From Paracoccus lutimaris (GTDB taxonomy: Bacteria; Pseudomonadota; Alphaproteobacteria; Rhodobacterales; Rhodobacteraceae), in contig NZ_QPJL01000025.1 of NCBI RefSeq assembly GCF_003337565.1, forward strand, positions 1 through 53,465: a stretch of 53,465 nt of DNA, in the 5' to 3' direction. The stretch's first letter is position 1; the number at the start of each line of letters is the position of its first letter. Shown here piece by piece: positions 1-6,576 of this stretch. The notes under the pieces are model-generated. The model ran no database searches. It was not told the origin of the DNA and saw nothing but the letters and a program-made list of their open reading frames with translations. The position numbers and the translations under genes are program-made.

Positions 1-1
1 C

Positions 2-91
2 GCCACCCGCTACGACAAGACCGCCGAAAGCTTCCTTGGCTTCATCGATATCACGTCGATCCGCCTCTGGCTCCGCCATTTGTCAACATGA
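2..91 (+). CDS. IS5-family transposase, C-terminal fragment
   Basis: The first 29 codons form an open frame ending in TGA at 89-91. The peptide contains RYDKTAESFLGF followed by a short hydrophobic helix, which resembles the extreme C-terminus of IS5-family (DDE) transposases common in Paracoccus and Rhodobacter. Only this tail lies in the window; the catalytic domain and left inverted repeat are upstream of base 1. The next gene is open in the same frame right after this stop but has no start of its own there, so the element appears inserted into it. The exact right end of the IS is probably between 92 and about 125, but I could not identify its terminal inverted repeat without the other end. 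Confidence 0.6.
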   Translation, partial: ATRYDKTAESFLGFIDITSIRLWLRHLST

Positions 92-205
92 CCTAGCAGA
101 ACCGCGGAAGGATCGTCCATCTTTCTGGGACAAACCAATTACAACGGGCCGGATTCGGTCGGAGACGTCCTGCGTTTCGCGAATTCCGAGGTTGCCCCGA
201 TCGCC

Positions 206-1264
206 ATGGTCAGCGACCCCTCGTCGACCGGCAACGCCACCTACGGGACATGGAACAATACCGGCGCCTATGCCGAGAACTATCCGGGCGACAACTCCAA
301 CCTGGATCTTGGCGAAGCGGTGCAGATGGACACCAATGGCGATGGCAGTCTGGACGGAGAGCCCTGGCTGCGGGCCACCGACATGGACCGGTATCGCCTT
401 GAATTCCGCATGGAAGATGGCTCGACCATTCACGGGGTCGGCGTCATCATCACCGGAACCGACCCCGGCACCGGCGCAAGATACCAGTCGATGGTCTTTG
501 GCGATCTGCTGGTCGGACGGCTGAACGCCTCGGGTGTCAACATCACCGGCATCACGCTGGGGGAATACATCACCACCGGCCTGGGCGGGATGGACCTGAC
601 GCAGGTCTTCCAGATGGACAACTTCGCCAATGAGCTGGCGGCCTTCGAGGTGGTGCCCTGCTTTGCCGGCGGCACCCTGATCGAGACCGAGACCGGCGCC
701 ACCCGGGTCAAGGATCTGAAGACCGGCGATCGCGTCCGCACCGCCGATCACGGCATGCAGGAAATTCGCTGGATCGGCCGGCGCAAGGTTGCTGCCCTTG
801 ACCGCATGGCCCCGGTCCTGATCCGCAAGGGCGCGCTGGGGAACGACCGCGACATGCTGGTCTCGCAGCAGCACCGCATGCTGATCGCGGGCGAGGCTGT
901 GCACGAACTGTTCGACGAAACCGAGGTTCTGGCCCCCGCCAAAAGCCTTGTGAACGGCACCAGCATCGTCATTCAGGAAGATGAGGCGGTCGAATATTTC
1001 CACCTCCTGTTCGACCGGCACGAGATCGTCTTTGCCGATGGCTGCCGGGCAGAGAGCCTTTATCTGGGCGAGCAGGCGCTCAAGGGCTTTGACGCCGAAG
1101 CGCAGGCCGAAATCGCCGAACTCTTTCCCGATCTGGCCGAGCTGCACCGCATCGGCAAAAGCTTTGCCGGCGCGCGCCGCTTCCTGACCGTTCGCGAAGG
1201 CCGGCAGCTGCGCGACAAGCTGTTCGGCCTGACCCCGGACGAGGCTGCACGCATCGCTTCCTGA
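206..1264 (+). CDS. Hint-domain protein, 5'-truncated by an insertion sequence
   Basis: From the first in-frame ATG (206) this encodes 352 residues. A Hedgehog/intein-type (Hint_2) domain starts near residue 150 with CFAGGTLIETETG, then KDLKTGDRVRTADHG, and runs to about residue 290 (QQHRMLI, FHLLFDRHEIVFADG). In Rhodobacteraceae such proteins are usually large secreted or surface proteins, with the Hint domain thought to act in autoprocessing; no activity is shown here. The frame is open without a stop from base 92, with coding-like codon use (FLGQTNYNGPDSVGDV), so the true N-terminus lay further upstream and was cut off by the IS. The gene may be non-functional, or may be restarted at 206, where a GAGG lies upstream. 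A strong terminator follows. Confidence 0.8.
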   Translation: MVSDPSSTGNATYGTWNNTGAYAENYPGDNSNLDLGEAVQMDTNGDGSLDGEPWLRATDMDRYRLEFRMEDGSTIHGVGVIITGTDPGTGARYQSMVFGDLLVGRLNASGVNITGITLGEYITTGLGGMDLTQVFQMDNFANELAAFEVVPCFAGGTLIETETGATRVKDLKTGDRVRTADHGMQEIRWIGRRKVAALDRMAPVLIRKGALGNDRDMLVSQQHRMLIAGEAVHELFDETEVLAPAKSLVNGTSIVIQEDEAVEYFHLLFDRHEIVFADGCRAESLYLGEQALKGFDAEAQAEIAELFPDLAELHRIGKSFAGARRFLTVREGRQLRDKLFGLTPDEAARIAS

Positions 1265-1285
1265 TCCGCCAAATTACGCATCCTA

Positions 1286-1315
1286 CACGCCCCGCCCCCT
1301 TTCGGGCGGGGCGTG
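1286..1315 (+). terminator. Intrinsic terminator after the Hint gene
   Basis: A perfect 12-bp inverted repeat (CACGCCCCGCCC at 1286-1297, GGGCGGGGCGTG at 1304-1315) with a 6-base loop, followed by TCGTTTG. It starts about 20 bases after the Hint stop codon and also lies before the end of the convergent L,D-transpeptidase gene, so it may serve both. Confidence 0.8.
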
Positions 1316-1353
1316 TCGTTTGACGATCTGTCCTGTTAGCCCAAGCCCAGCGA

Positions 1354-2010
1354 TCAGGGGCGGATCTCGACCTCGGTGCCGATGGCGGCATGGGCAAAGA
1401 TCTCCTCGATCTCGGGATTGGTGACGGCGATGCAGCCGGCGGTCCAGTCGCCCTTGACCTTATAGCCATCGGGGACCTGATTGGGCTGGCCGTGAATCAT
1501 GATATCGCCGCCGGGGCTGTGACCGGCGCGCCGCGCCGCCTCGCGATGGTGTCTCTGCGGATAGTCGATGCCCAGCGACAGGTGATATTTGCTTTGCCGG
1601 TTCAGCCGGTCGATGCGGAAGACACCCTCGGGCGTGCGACCGTCTCCTTCGCGCGACTTGTCGCCATCGGGTGAAAATCCCAGCGCGATATCAAAGCTTT
1701 TCGGCGGGCCGTCCTTTTGCCAGACGGTCATGCGGCGGGCGGATTTTTCCACCAGGATGCGTTCGACCGGCGAGGCGATGGGGCCTTCGGGACGCGCGGG
1801 CGGGCGCGAAAAGATGTCGGGCAGAGATATCTCGGGCAAACGAAACTCGGGCAGGCGAAAATCGGGCCATTGCCATCCCTGCCCCGGCGCGCCCGGTGCC
1901 TCGGGCTGCGGTGTCGGGACGGGGGTGGGTTCGATCTTCCAGATCATCCACAGCCCCGCCAAAAGCCCCGCAAGGCACAGCGCCGAGAAAAGCCCGCCCA
2001 GCCGTTTCAT
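1354..2010 (-). CDS. L,D-transpeptidase (YkuD domain) family protein
   Basis: Encodes 218 residues. An N-terminal hydrophobic segment (about 5-25) is a signal or membrane anchor, followed by a Pro-rich linker with repeated LPE(F/I) units (about 28-80). The YkuD catalytic domain spans about 84-218. The active-site pattern is visible: His173 in IMIHG and Cys193 in TAGCIAVTN. Family members form or remodel 3-3 or protein crosslinks in periplasmic peptidoglycan. The ATG (2010-2008) overlaps the stop codon of the upstream PLP-enzyme gene by ATGA, implying translational coupling. A much longer frame exists upstream but is the shadow of the aminotransferase gene; the chosen start gives a normal exported protein. 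Confidence 0.87.
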   Translation of the reverse strand: MKRLGGLFSALCLAGLLAGLWMIWKIEPTPVPTPQPEAPGAPGQGWQWPDFRLPEFRLPEISLPDIFSRPPARPEGPIASPVERILVEKSARRMTVWQKDGPPKSFDIALGFSPDGDKSREGDGRTPEGVFRIDRLNRQSKYHLSLGIDYPQRHHREAARRAGHSPGGDIMIHGQPNQVPDGYKVKGDWTAGCIAVTNPEIEEIFAHAAIGTEVEIRP

Positions 2011-3191
2011 TGCAGGTCGCCGAATGCCCCTTGCAGCCGCGCCACCGCCTCGGCCACGCGGGCGCGGGGTGTGGCGATGTTGAAGCGCAGGAAGCTTTCG
2101 CCGCCCAGACCAAAGCTGGTGCCGTGATTGGCGGCAATGCGGGCGCTCTTTTCGACGCGGGCGGTGAATTCGGCGCGCGCCATGCCGGTGCCCGAAAAAT
2201 CGACCCAGGCCAGATAGGTCGATTCCAGCGGCATCGAGCGCAGCCCGGGGATCGCGTTCACGCCCTGATCGAAGAGCCGCCGGTTGCCGTCCAGATAGGC
2301 GACAAGCTGATCGACCCATTCCGCGCCCTCGGGCGAATAGGCGGCGGCGATCATGCCAAGGCCAAACAGCCCCGGCGAGATGCCAAGTGCCATCATCCGC
2401 CCTTGCAGCGCCTTGCGCAGCCCCTCATCGGCGACGATCAGATTGCCGATATGGGCGCCGGCGATGTTGAAGGTCTTGGTCGCGGCGGTCAGGGTGACCA
2501 GGCGCGGGGTGGCCTCGGGCGCGGCCTTGGCCAGCACCGTATGGCGGCGGGCGCCGGGCATGACCAGATCGTGGTGGATCTCGTCCGAGACCAGGATCAG
2601 GTCATGGGCAGCGCAGAAATCGGCGACCTCGCGCAGTTCCTCGACGCTCCAGACCCGGCCGCCGGGATTATGGGGCGAACACAGGATCAGCATCTTCTCA
2701 TTGCCGGTCAGCAGCTTTTCCCATTCCGGCCAATTCATGCGGTATTCGCCGTCCCGCAGCGCCAGCGGGAATTCCCGCACCTCGCGCCCGGCGGCGCGGG
2801 TGACGCGGGCAAAGGCGTGATAGACCGGGGTCATCAGGATCACCGCATCGCCCGGCCGGGTAAACGCATCGACGCAAAGCGCCGTGCCATTGACCAGCCC
2901 ATGCGCGGTCAGGATCCATTCGGGCGCGACCTGCCAGCCATGCCGGGTCGCCATCCACCAGCGGATCGCCTCGATATAGGCGGTATTGGTGCCGGGATAG
3001 CCATAGATGCCATGGGCGGCCATGCCCTCGACCGCGCGCTGGACCGATGCGGGCGGGCGGAAATCCATGTCGGCCACCCACATCGCGATGCCGTCACCGG
3101 GCGGCACGCCATAGACGGCCTGCATGTCGTCCCATTTGTTGCAGGCGGTGCCGGTGCGGTCGATGATCTCGTCGAAATCGGGTCTGGCCAT
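2007..3191 (-). CDS. PatB/MalY-type PLP-dependent C-S lyase / aminotransferase
   Basis: A 394-residue fold-type I PLP enzyme (aminotransferase class I/II). Visible landmarks are MWVADMDF near the N-terminus, SPHNPGG (about 172-178), SDEIHHDL (about 202-209) and the Schiff-base lysine K239 in TAATKTFNIAG. These fit the MalY/PatB subgroup, typically cystathionine beta-lyase (cystathionine to homocysteine, pyruvate and ammonia). True substrate cannot be read from sequence. The start at 3191 is preferred over the longer frame to 3224 because GAGGAG lies about 10 bases upstream. First gene of a two-gene unit with the L,D-transpeptidase. Confidence 0.87.
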   Translation of the reverse strand: MARPDFDEIIDRTGTACNKWDDMQAVYGVPPGDGIAMWVADMDFRPPASVQRAVEGMAAHGIYGYPGTNTAYIEAIRWWMATRHGWQVAPEWILTAHGLVNGTALCVDAFTRPGDAVILMTPVYHAFARVTRAAGREVREFPLALRDGEYRMNWPEWEKLLTGNEKMLILCSPHNPGGRVWSVEELREVADFCAAHDLILVSDEIHHDLVMPGARRHTVLAKAAPEATPRLVTLTAATKTFNIAGAHIGNLIVADEGLRKALQGRMMALGISPGLFGLGMIAAAYSPEGAEWVDQLVAYLDGNRRLFDQGVNAIPGLRSMPLESTYLAWVDFSGTGMARAEFTARVEKSARIAANHGTSFGLGGESFLRFNIATPRARVAEAVARLQGAFGDLQ

Positions 3192-3268
3192 TCTGGTCTG
3201 TCTCCTCGTCACCCCGGGCAGCATAGCGACTTGTTGCGCAAGGCCAAGCCATGCCCTAGATCACATGC

Positions 3269-3793
3269 ATGACATTGCGCAGCATCCTCCTTCATCCCGA
3301 CCCGCGGCTGAAAAAGCCGTGTGACCCCGTGGCCCGCATCACCCCCGAGATCGAGACCCTGGCCGCCGACATGCTGGCCACCATGTATGACGCGCCGGGC
3401 GTGGGCCTGGCGGCGCCGCAGGTGGGCGTGCTGTCGCGGCTCTATGTCATGGATTGCGAGAAGGACCCCGAGGCGCCGCGCCAGCCCATCGCCATGGTGA
3501 ACCCCGAGATCACCTGGCGGTCCGAGGCGCTGAACACCTATGAGGAAGGCTGCCTTTCGATCCCCGACCATTACGCCGACGTGACCCGCCCCGCCGAGGT
3601 GCGCGTCCGCTGGCTGGGTCTGGATGGCAAGACCCATGAGCGGGACTTCGACGGGCTTTGGGCCACCTGCGCCCAGCACGAGATGGACCATCTGGATGGC
3701 AAGCTGTTCATCGACCATCTGGGTCCGATCAAGCGCCAGCTGATCACCCGCAAGATGGTCAAGCTGAAGCGCGAACGCGGCCGCGAAGCGTAG
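3269..3793 (+). CDS. def: Peptide deformylase (catalytically intact)
   Basis: A 174-residue metalloprotease that removes the N-formyl group from nascent polypeptides. All three signature motifs are intact: GVGLAAPQ (44-51), EGCLSIP with metal ligand Cys95, and QHEMDH with His137, catalytic Glu138 and His141. Length matches bacterial Def. It is the first gene of def - def-like - fmt, the enzymes that remove and add the initiator formyl group. The 13-base gap to the next gene suggests co-transcription. Transcribed divergently from the PLP lyase. Confidence 0.95.
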   Translation: MTLRSILLHPDPRLKKPCDPVARITPEIETLAADMLATMYDAPGVGLAAPQVGVLSRLYVMDCEKDPEAPRQPIAMVNPEITWRSEALNTYEEGCLSIPDHYADVTRPAEVRVRWLGLDGKTHERDFDGLWATCAQHEMDHLDGKLFIDHLGPIKRQLITRKMVKLKRERGREA

Positions 3794-3806
3794 TCAGGGG
3801 CCACCG

Positions 3807-4307
3807 ATGACCGTCCGCACCTGCCTGCCCTATAGCGACCGCCGCCTGCACATCGCCGCCGAGCCGGTTCCCGCGATCACCGAGACCGTGCGGATGATCT
3901 GGGACGACATGATCGACACGATGGAGGCGATGCCCGGCGTCGGCCTTGCCGCGCCCCAGATCGGCATCATGCAGCGGCTGGCGGTGGTGGATGCCTCGGA
4001 AAAGCGCGGGCAGGCCGTGCGCATGGCCAATCCCGAGGTGCTGCATGAAAGCGTGCAATTGCGCGCCCATGAGGAAGCCAGCCCGAACCTGCCCGGCGTC
4101 TCGGCCCGGATCGAGCGTCCCCGCGCCGTCACCGTGCGTTTCCTCAATGACCGGGGCGAGATCGAGGAGCGGGATTTCGTCGGGCTGTGGGCGACCAGCG
4201 TGCAGCATCAGATCGATCATCTGAACGGCAAGCTTTACGTCGATCACCTGTCGCCCCTGCGCCGCAAGATGCTGGTGGCGAAATCGGAAAAGCTGGCGCG
4301 GCGGTAG
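3807..4307 (+). CDS. Peptide deformylase-like protein lacking catalytic residues
   Basis: A 166-residue paralogue of the preceding Def. Motif 1 is intact ([10 protein letters not shown], 44-53), but motif 2 reads EEASPNLPG instead of EEGCLSIPD, so the metal-ligand Cys is Ser92. Motif 3 reads QHQIDH, so the catalytic Glu is Gln135; His134 and His138 remain. By established Def chemistry this protein should not deformylate peptides. The frame is intact and codon use is normal, so it is maintained rather than decayed; a ribosome-binding or regulatory role is inference. It sits between def and fmt, separated from fmt by a GC hairpin repeat. Confidence 0.87.
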   Translation: MTVRTCLPYSDRRLHIAAEPVPAITETVRMIWDDMIDTMEAMPGVGLAAPQIGIMQRLAVVDASEKRGQAVRMANPEVLHESVQLRAHEEASPNLPGVSARIERPRAVTVRFLNDRGEIEERDFVGLWATSVQHQIDHLNGKLYVDHLSPLRRKMLVAKSEKLARR

Positions 4308-4311
4308 GAAG

Positions 4312-4363
4312 CCGGGGGCGCTTCGCCCCCCGGACCCCCAGAGGATATTTGGACATGAAAGAG
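4312..4363 (+). repeat. 3'-end repeat, copy A (hairpin plus GGATATTTGGACATGAAAG)
   Basis: Starts 5 bases after the stop of the deformylase-like gene. A hairpin (CCGGGGGCG at 4312-4320 with CGCCCCCCGG at 4324-4333) is followed by the conserved core GGATATTTGGACATGAAAG (4343-4361). Related copies lie at 14685, 33719 and 33882. In this copy the AAAGAGG at the end of the core lies 8 bases before the fmt ATG and appears to be its Shine-Dalgarno sequence. Confidence 0.7.
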
Positions 4364-4371
4364 GCTGGGCC

Positions 4372-5265
4372 ATGCGCGTGATTTTCATGGGGACGCCGGA
4401 TTTCTCGGTTCCGGCGCTGCGGGCCATTGCCGCGCGGCATGAGGTCGTCGCGGTCTATTCGCAGCCGCCGCGCGCCGCCGGGCGTGGGCAGAAGCCGCGC
4501 CCCTCGCCGGTGCAGCGTGCGGCCGAAGAGCTGGGGCTGATGGTGCGGGTGCCAGAGCGGCTGAAATCGGCTGAGGATCAGGCGGAGTTCGCGGCGCTGG
4601 GGGCGGATGTCGCGGTTGTCGTGGCTTATGGGCTGATCCTGCCGCAGCCGGTGCTGGACGCGCCGCGTCTGGGGTGCCTGAACATCCACGCCTCGCTGCT
4701 GCCGCGCTGGCGGGGGGCCGCGCCGATCCACCGTGCGGTGATGGCGGGGGACGCGGAAACCGGCGTCGCCATCATGCAGATGGAGGCCGGGCTGGATACC
4801 GGCCCGGTTCTGGCCGAGGCCCGCACCGCCATCGGTCCGCAGGACACCACCGCCGATCTGCATGACCGGTTGGCCGGCATGGGCGCCGCGCTGATCACCG
4901 AAACGCTGGAGCGACTGCCCTTGGCCGCGACAGCTCAGGCAGCCGAGGGCGTGACCTATGCCGCCAAGATCGACAAGGCCGAGGCGCGGATCGGCTGGAG
5001 CCGTCCTGCGGCAGAGGTCGACCGGCTGATCCGGGGGCTTTCGCCCTTTCCCGGCGCATGGTGCCTGATCGGCGAGGAACGGGTGAAGCTGCTGCGCTCG
5101 CGTCTGGTCGCAGGATCGGGGGCGCCGGGGCAGGTGCTGGGGGGATTCAGCATCGCCTGCGGCATCGGTGCCATCGAGGTGCTTGAGGCGCAGCGCGAAG
5201 GCAAGCGCCCGATGCCGGCGGATGAGATTCTGCGCGGACTGAGCCTGCCCGCGCGCTTGGGCTGA
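4372..5265 (+). CDS. fmt: Methionyl-tRNA formyltransferase
   Basis: A 297-residue enzyme that transfers a formyl group from 10-formyl-THF to initiator Met-tRNA in the cytoplasm. The N-terminus [16 protein letters not shown] and the folate/active-site loop [15 protein letters not shown] (about 104-118) are diagnostic. The C-terminal OB-like tRNA-binding domain follows from about residue 205. It is slightly shorter than many homologues (about 305-315) but complete. It forms a functional unit with def upstream. Its ribosome-binding site is apparently supplied by the repeat element at 4312-4363. Confidence 0.95.
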   Translation: MRVIFMGTPDFSVPALRAIAARHEVVAVYSQPPRAAGRGQKPRPSPVQRAAEELGLMVRVPERLKSAEDQAEFAALGADVAVVVAYGLILPQPVLDAPRLGCLNIHASLLPRWRGAAPIHRAVMAGDAETGVAIMQMEAGLDTGPVLAEARTAIGPQDTTADLHDRLAGMGAALITETLERLPLAATAQAAEGVTYAAKIDKAEARIGWSRPAAEVDRLIRGLSPFPGAWCLIGEERVKLLRSRLVAGSGAPGQVLGGFSIACGIGAIEVLEAQREGKRPMPADEILRGLSLPARLG

Positions 5266-5399
5266 GCGGCGGGATTGTGACCCGCAGGACACGGCCGGCG
5301 GCAGATCTGCAATTGCCCCTGCGTGCCGGGCCTGCTGCGGGTTAATCTTGCAGCCGGGTTTTGCCGCTATTGGTTGCAACGAATTTGAAAGGGCGTGCC

Positions 5400-5948
5400 A
5401 TGGATAATCTTTTGCGGGTCATGGCGGATTACTGGTGGGTGCCGCTGCTGCGTGGCATCGCGGCGGTGATCTTTGGCCTGATGGCGCTGATCTGGCCGGG
5501 GCTGACGGTCTATGTGTTGCTGATCGTCTTTGGCGCCTATGCGGTCTTTGACGGGGTGATGGCGCTGATCGTCGGCTTTCAGCGCAAATCCGAGGATGAC
5601 GGCTGGTGGGCCTGGGCGCTGGACGGGGCGCTGTCGATCATCATCGGCCTGATGGCGCTGTTCTGGCCCGAGGCGACGGCGCTGGCCTTTGTCATCTGGA
5701 TGGCGGTCTGGGCGGTGGTCGGCGGCGTCTTCCGCATCGTCTCGGCGATCCGCCTGCGCCAGCAGATCGAAGGCGAATGGGCGCTGGGGCTGAGCGGGCT
5801 GTTTCTGGTGATCTGGGGCGTGCTGATGGCGATGATCCCGGCGGCGGGACTGCTGAGCATCGCCTGGCTGATCGGGACCTTCGCATTGCTGATCGGGGTG
5901 GCGATGATCGTGCTGGCCTTTCGCCTGCGCGGGATGCGGGGCGCCTGA
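5400..5948 (+). CDS. HdeD-family (DUF308) membrane protein
   Basis: A 182-residue inner-membrane protein with about six hydrophobic segments arranged as three similar pairs (GIAAVIFGLMALIWPG, GALSIIIGLMALFWPE, GLSGLFLVIWGVLMAM), the internal repeat typical of HdeD/DUF308. E. coli HdeD is linked to acid resistance; function here is unknown. The ATG at 5400 is preferred over an upstream in-frame ATG (5361) because GAAAGGG lies just before it and the extra residues are not membrane-like. The 134-base gap to fmt suggests its own promoter. Confidence 0.8.
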   Translation: MDNLLRVMADYWWVPLLRGIAAVIFGLMALIWPGLTVYVLLIVFGAYAVFDGVMALIVGFQRKSEDDGWWAWALDGALSIIIGLMALFWPEATALAFVIWMAVWAVVGGVFRIVSAIRLRQQIEGEWALGLSGLFLVIWGVLMAMIPAAGLLSIAWLIGTFALLIGVAMIVLAFRLRGMRGA

Positions 5949-6006
5949 TACTTGCCCGCCCGACCTTTGACGGAGCCGGGCGCGATCTGTAGAGCCCGTG
6001 ACGCGG

Positions 6007-6504
6007 TTACTTTCCGGCCTGCTTTGCGACCAGCTTCTGTTCCTGTTTCGCGGCGGTTCCGAACCCGAACCACATGCCCATGCGGATCAGCAGCACCAGC
6101 AGCACCCCGATCACGGCAAGCACGCCGGCGAAGATCTGCAGATCCTCGCTGCTCAGGGGCTGACCGCCCAGCGCCTCTTGCAGGAGGCCAGTCTGATAAT
6201 AGACCACGATGATCGCGGCATTGATCAGGATGGTGATCAGGCCGCAGATCAGCGCCAGTTTCCACAGCTGGCCGCTGCCGGGACGGGTCTTGTGCTTGCT
6301 GTACCACCCTGCTGCCGTCGACATCCCCGCGACAGCGGGCAGGATCAGACCCATGGCGTTACCACTGCTGCCCTGGTAGCCGACAAAGCGTTCAAGCCCC
6401 CAGTACAAGGCAAAGACCAGAACGCCTCCGCCGATCAGATAAAGAAGATATTGGAGGACAAAGCGGCCCGTCGGAACGGTCGCGATGGGGGTTTGGGACG
6501 ACAT
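6007..6504 (-). CDS. Small integral membrane protein, ABZJ_00895-like
   Basis: A 165-residue protein with about four transmembrane segments (YLLYLIGGGVLVFALYW, the stretch around GLILPAVAGM, LALICGLITILINAAIIVVY, and FAGVLAVIGVLLVLLI) and a short basic C-terminal tail. The pattern, including WYSKHK after the second segment, resembles the uncharacterised ABZJ_00895 membrane family; this is from memory of the family and only moderately sure. Start at 6504 rather than 6522 because GGAAAGAG precedes it at proper spacing. Convergent with the HdeD gene. Confidence 0.68.
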   Translation of the reverse strand: MSSQTPIATVPTGRFVLQYLLYLIGGGVLVFALYWGLERFVGYQGSSGNAMGLILPAVAGMSTAAGWYSKHKTRPGSGQLWKLALICGLITILINAAIIVVYYQTGLLQEALGGQPLSSEDLQIFAGVLAVIGVLLVLLIRMGMWFGFGTAAKQEQKLVAKQAGK

Positions 6505-6576
6505 GAGACTCTTTCCAGACACTGTTTCGCAGAGTTGCTAGCGGCCGGCCACGCAAGGGGCAAGCGACGTTGTGTC

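Noticed and set aside
5266..5399. Possible tRNA or structured RNA between fmt and the HdeD gene
   Set aside because: No acceptor stem, T-loop or anticodon arm can be drawn; only a weak 5-bp hairpin near 5269-5285.
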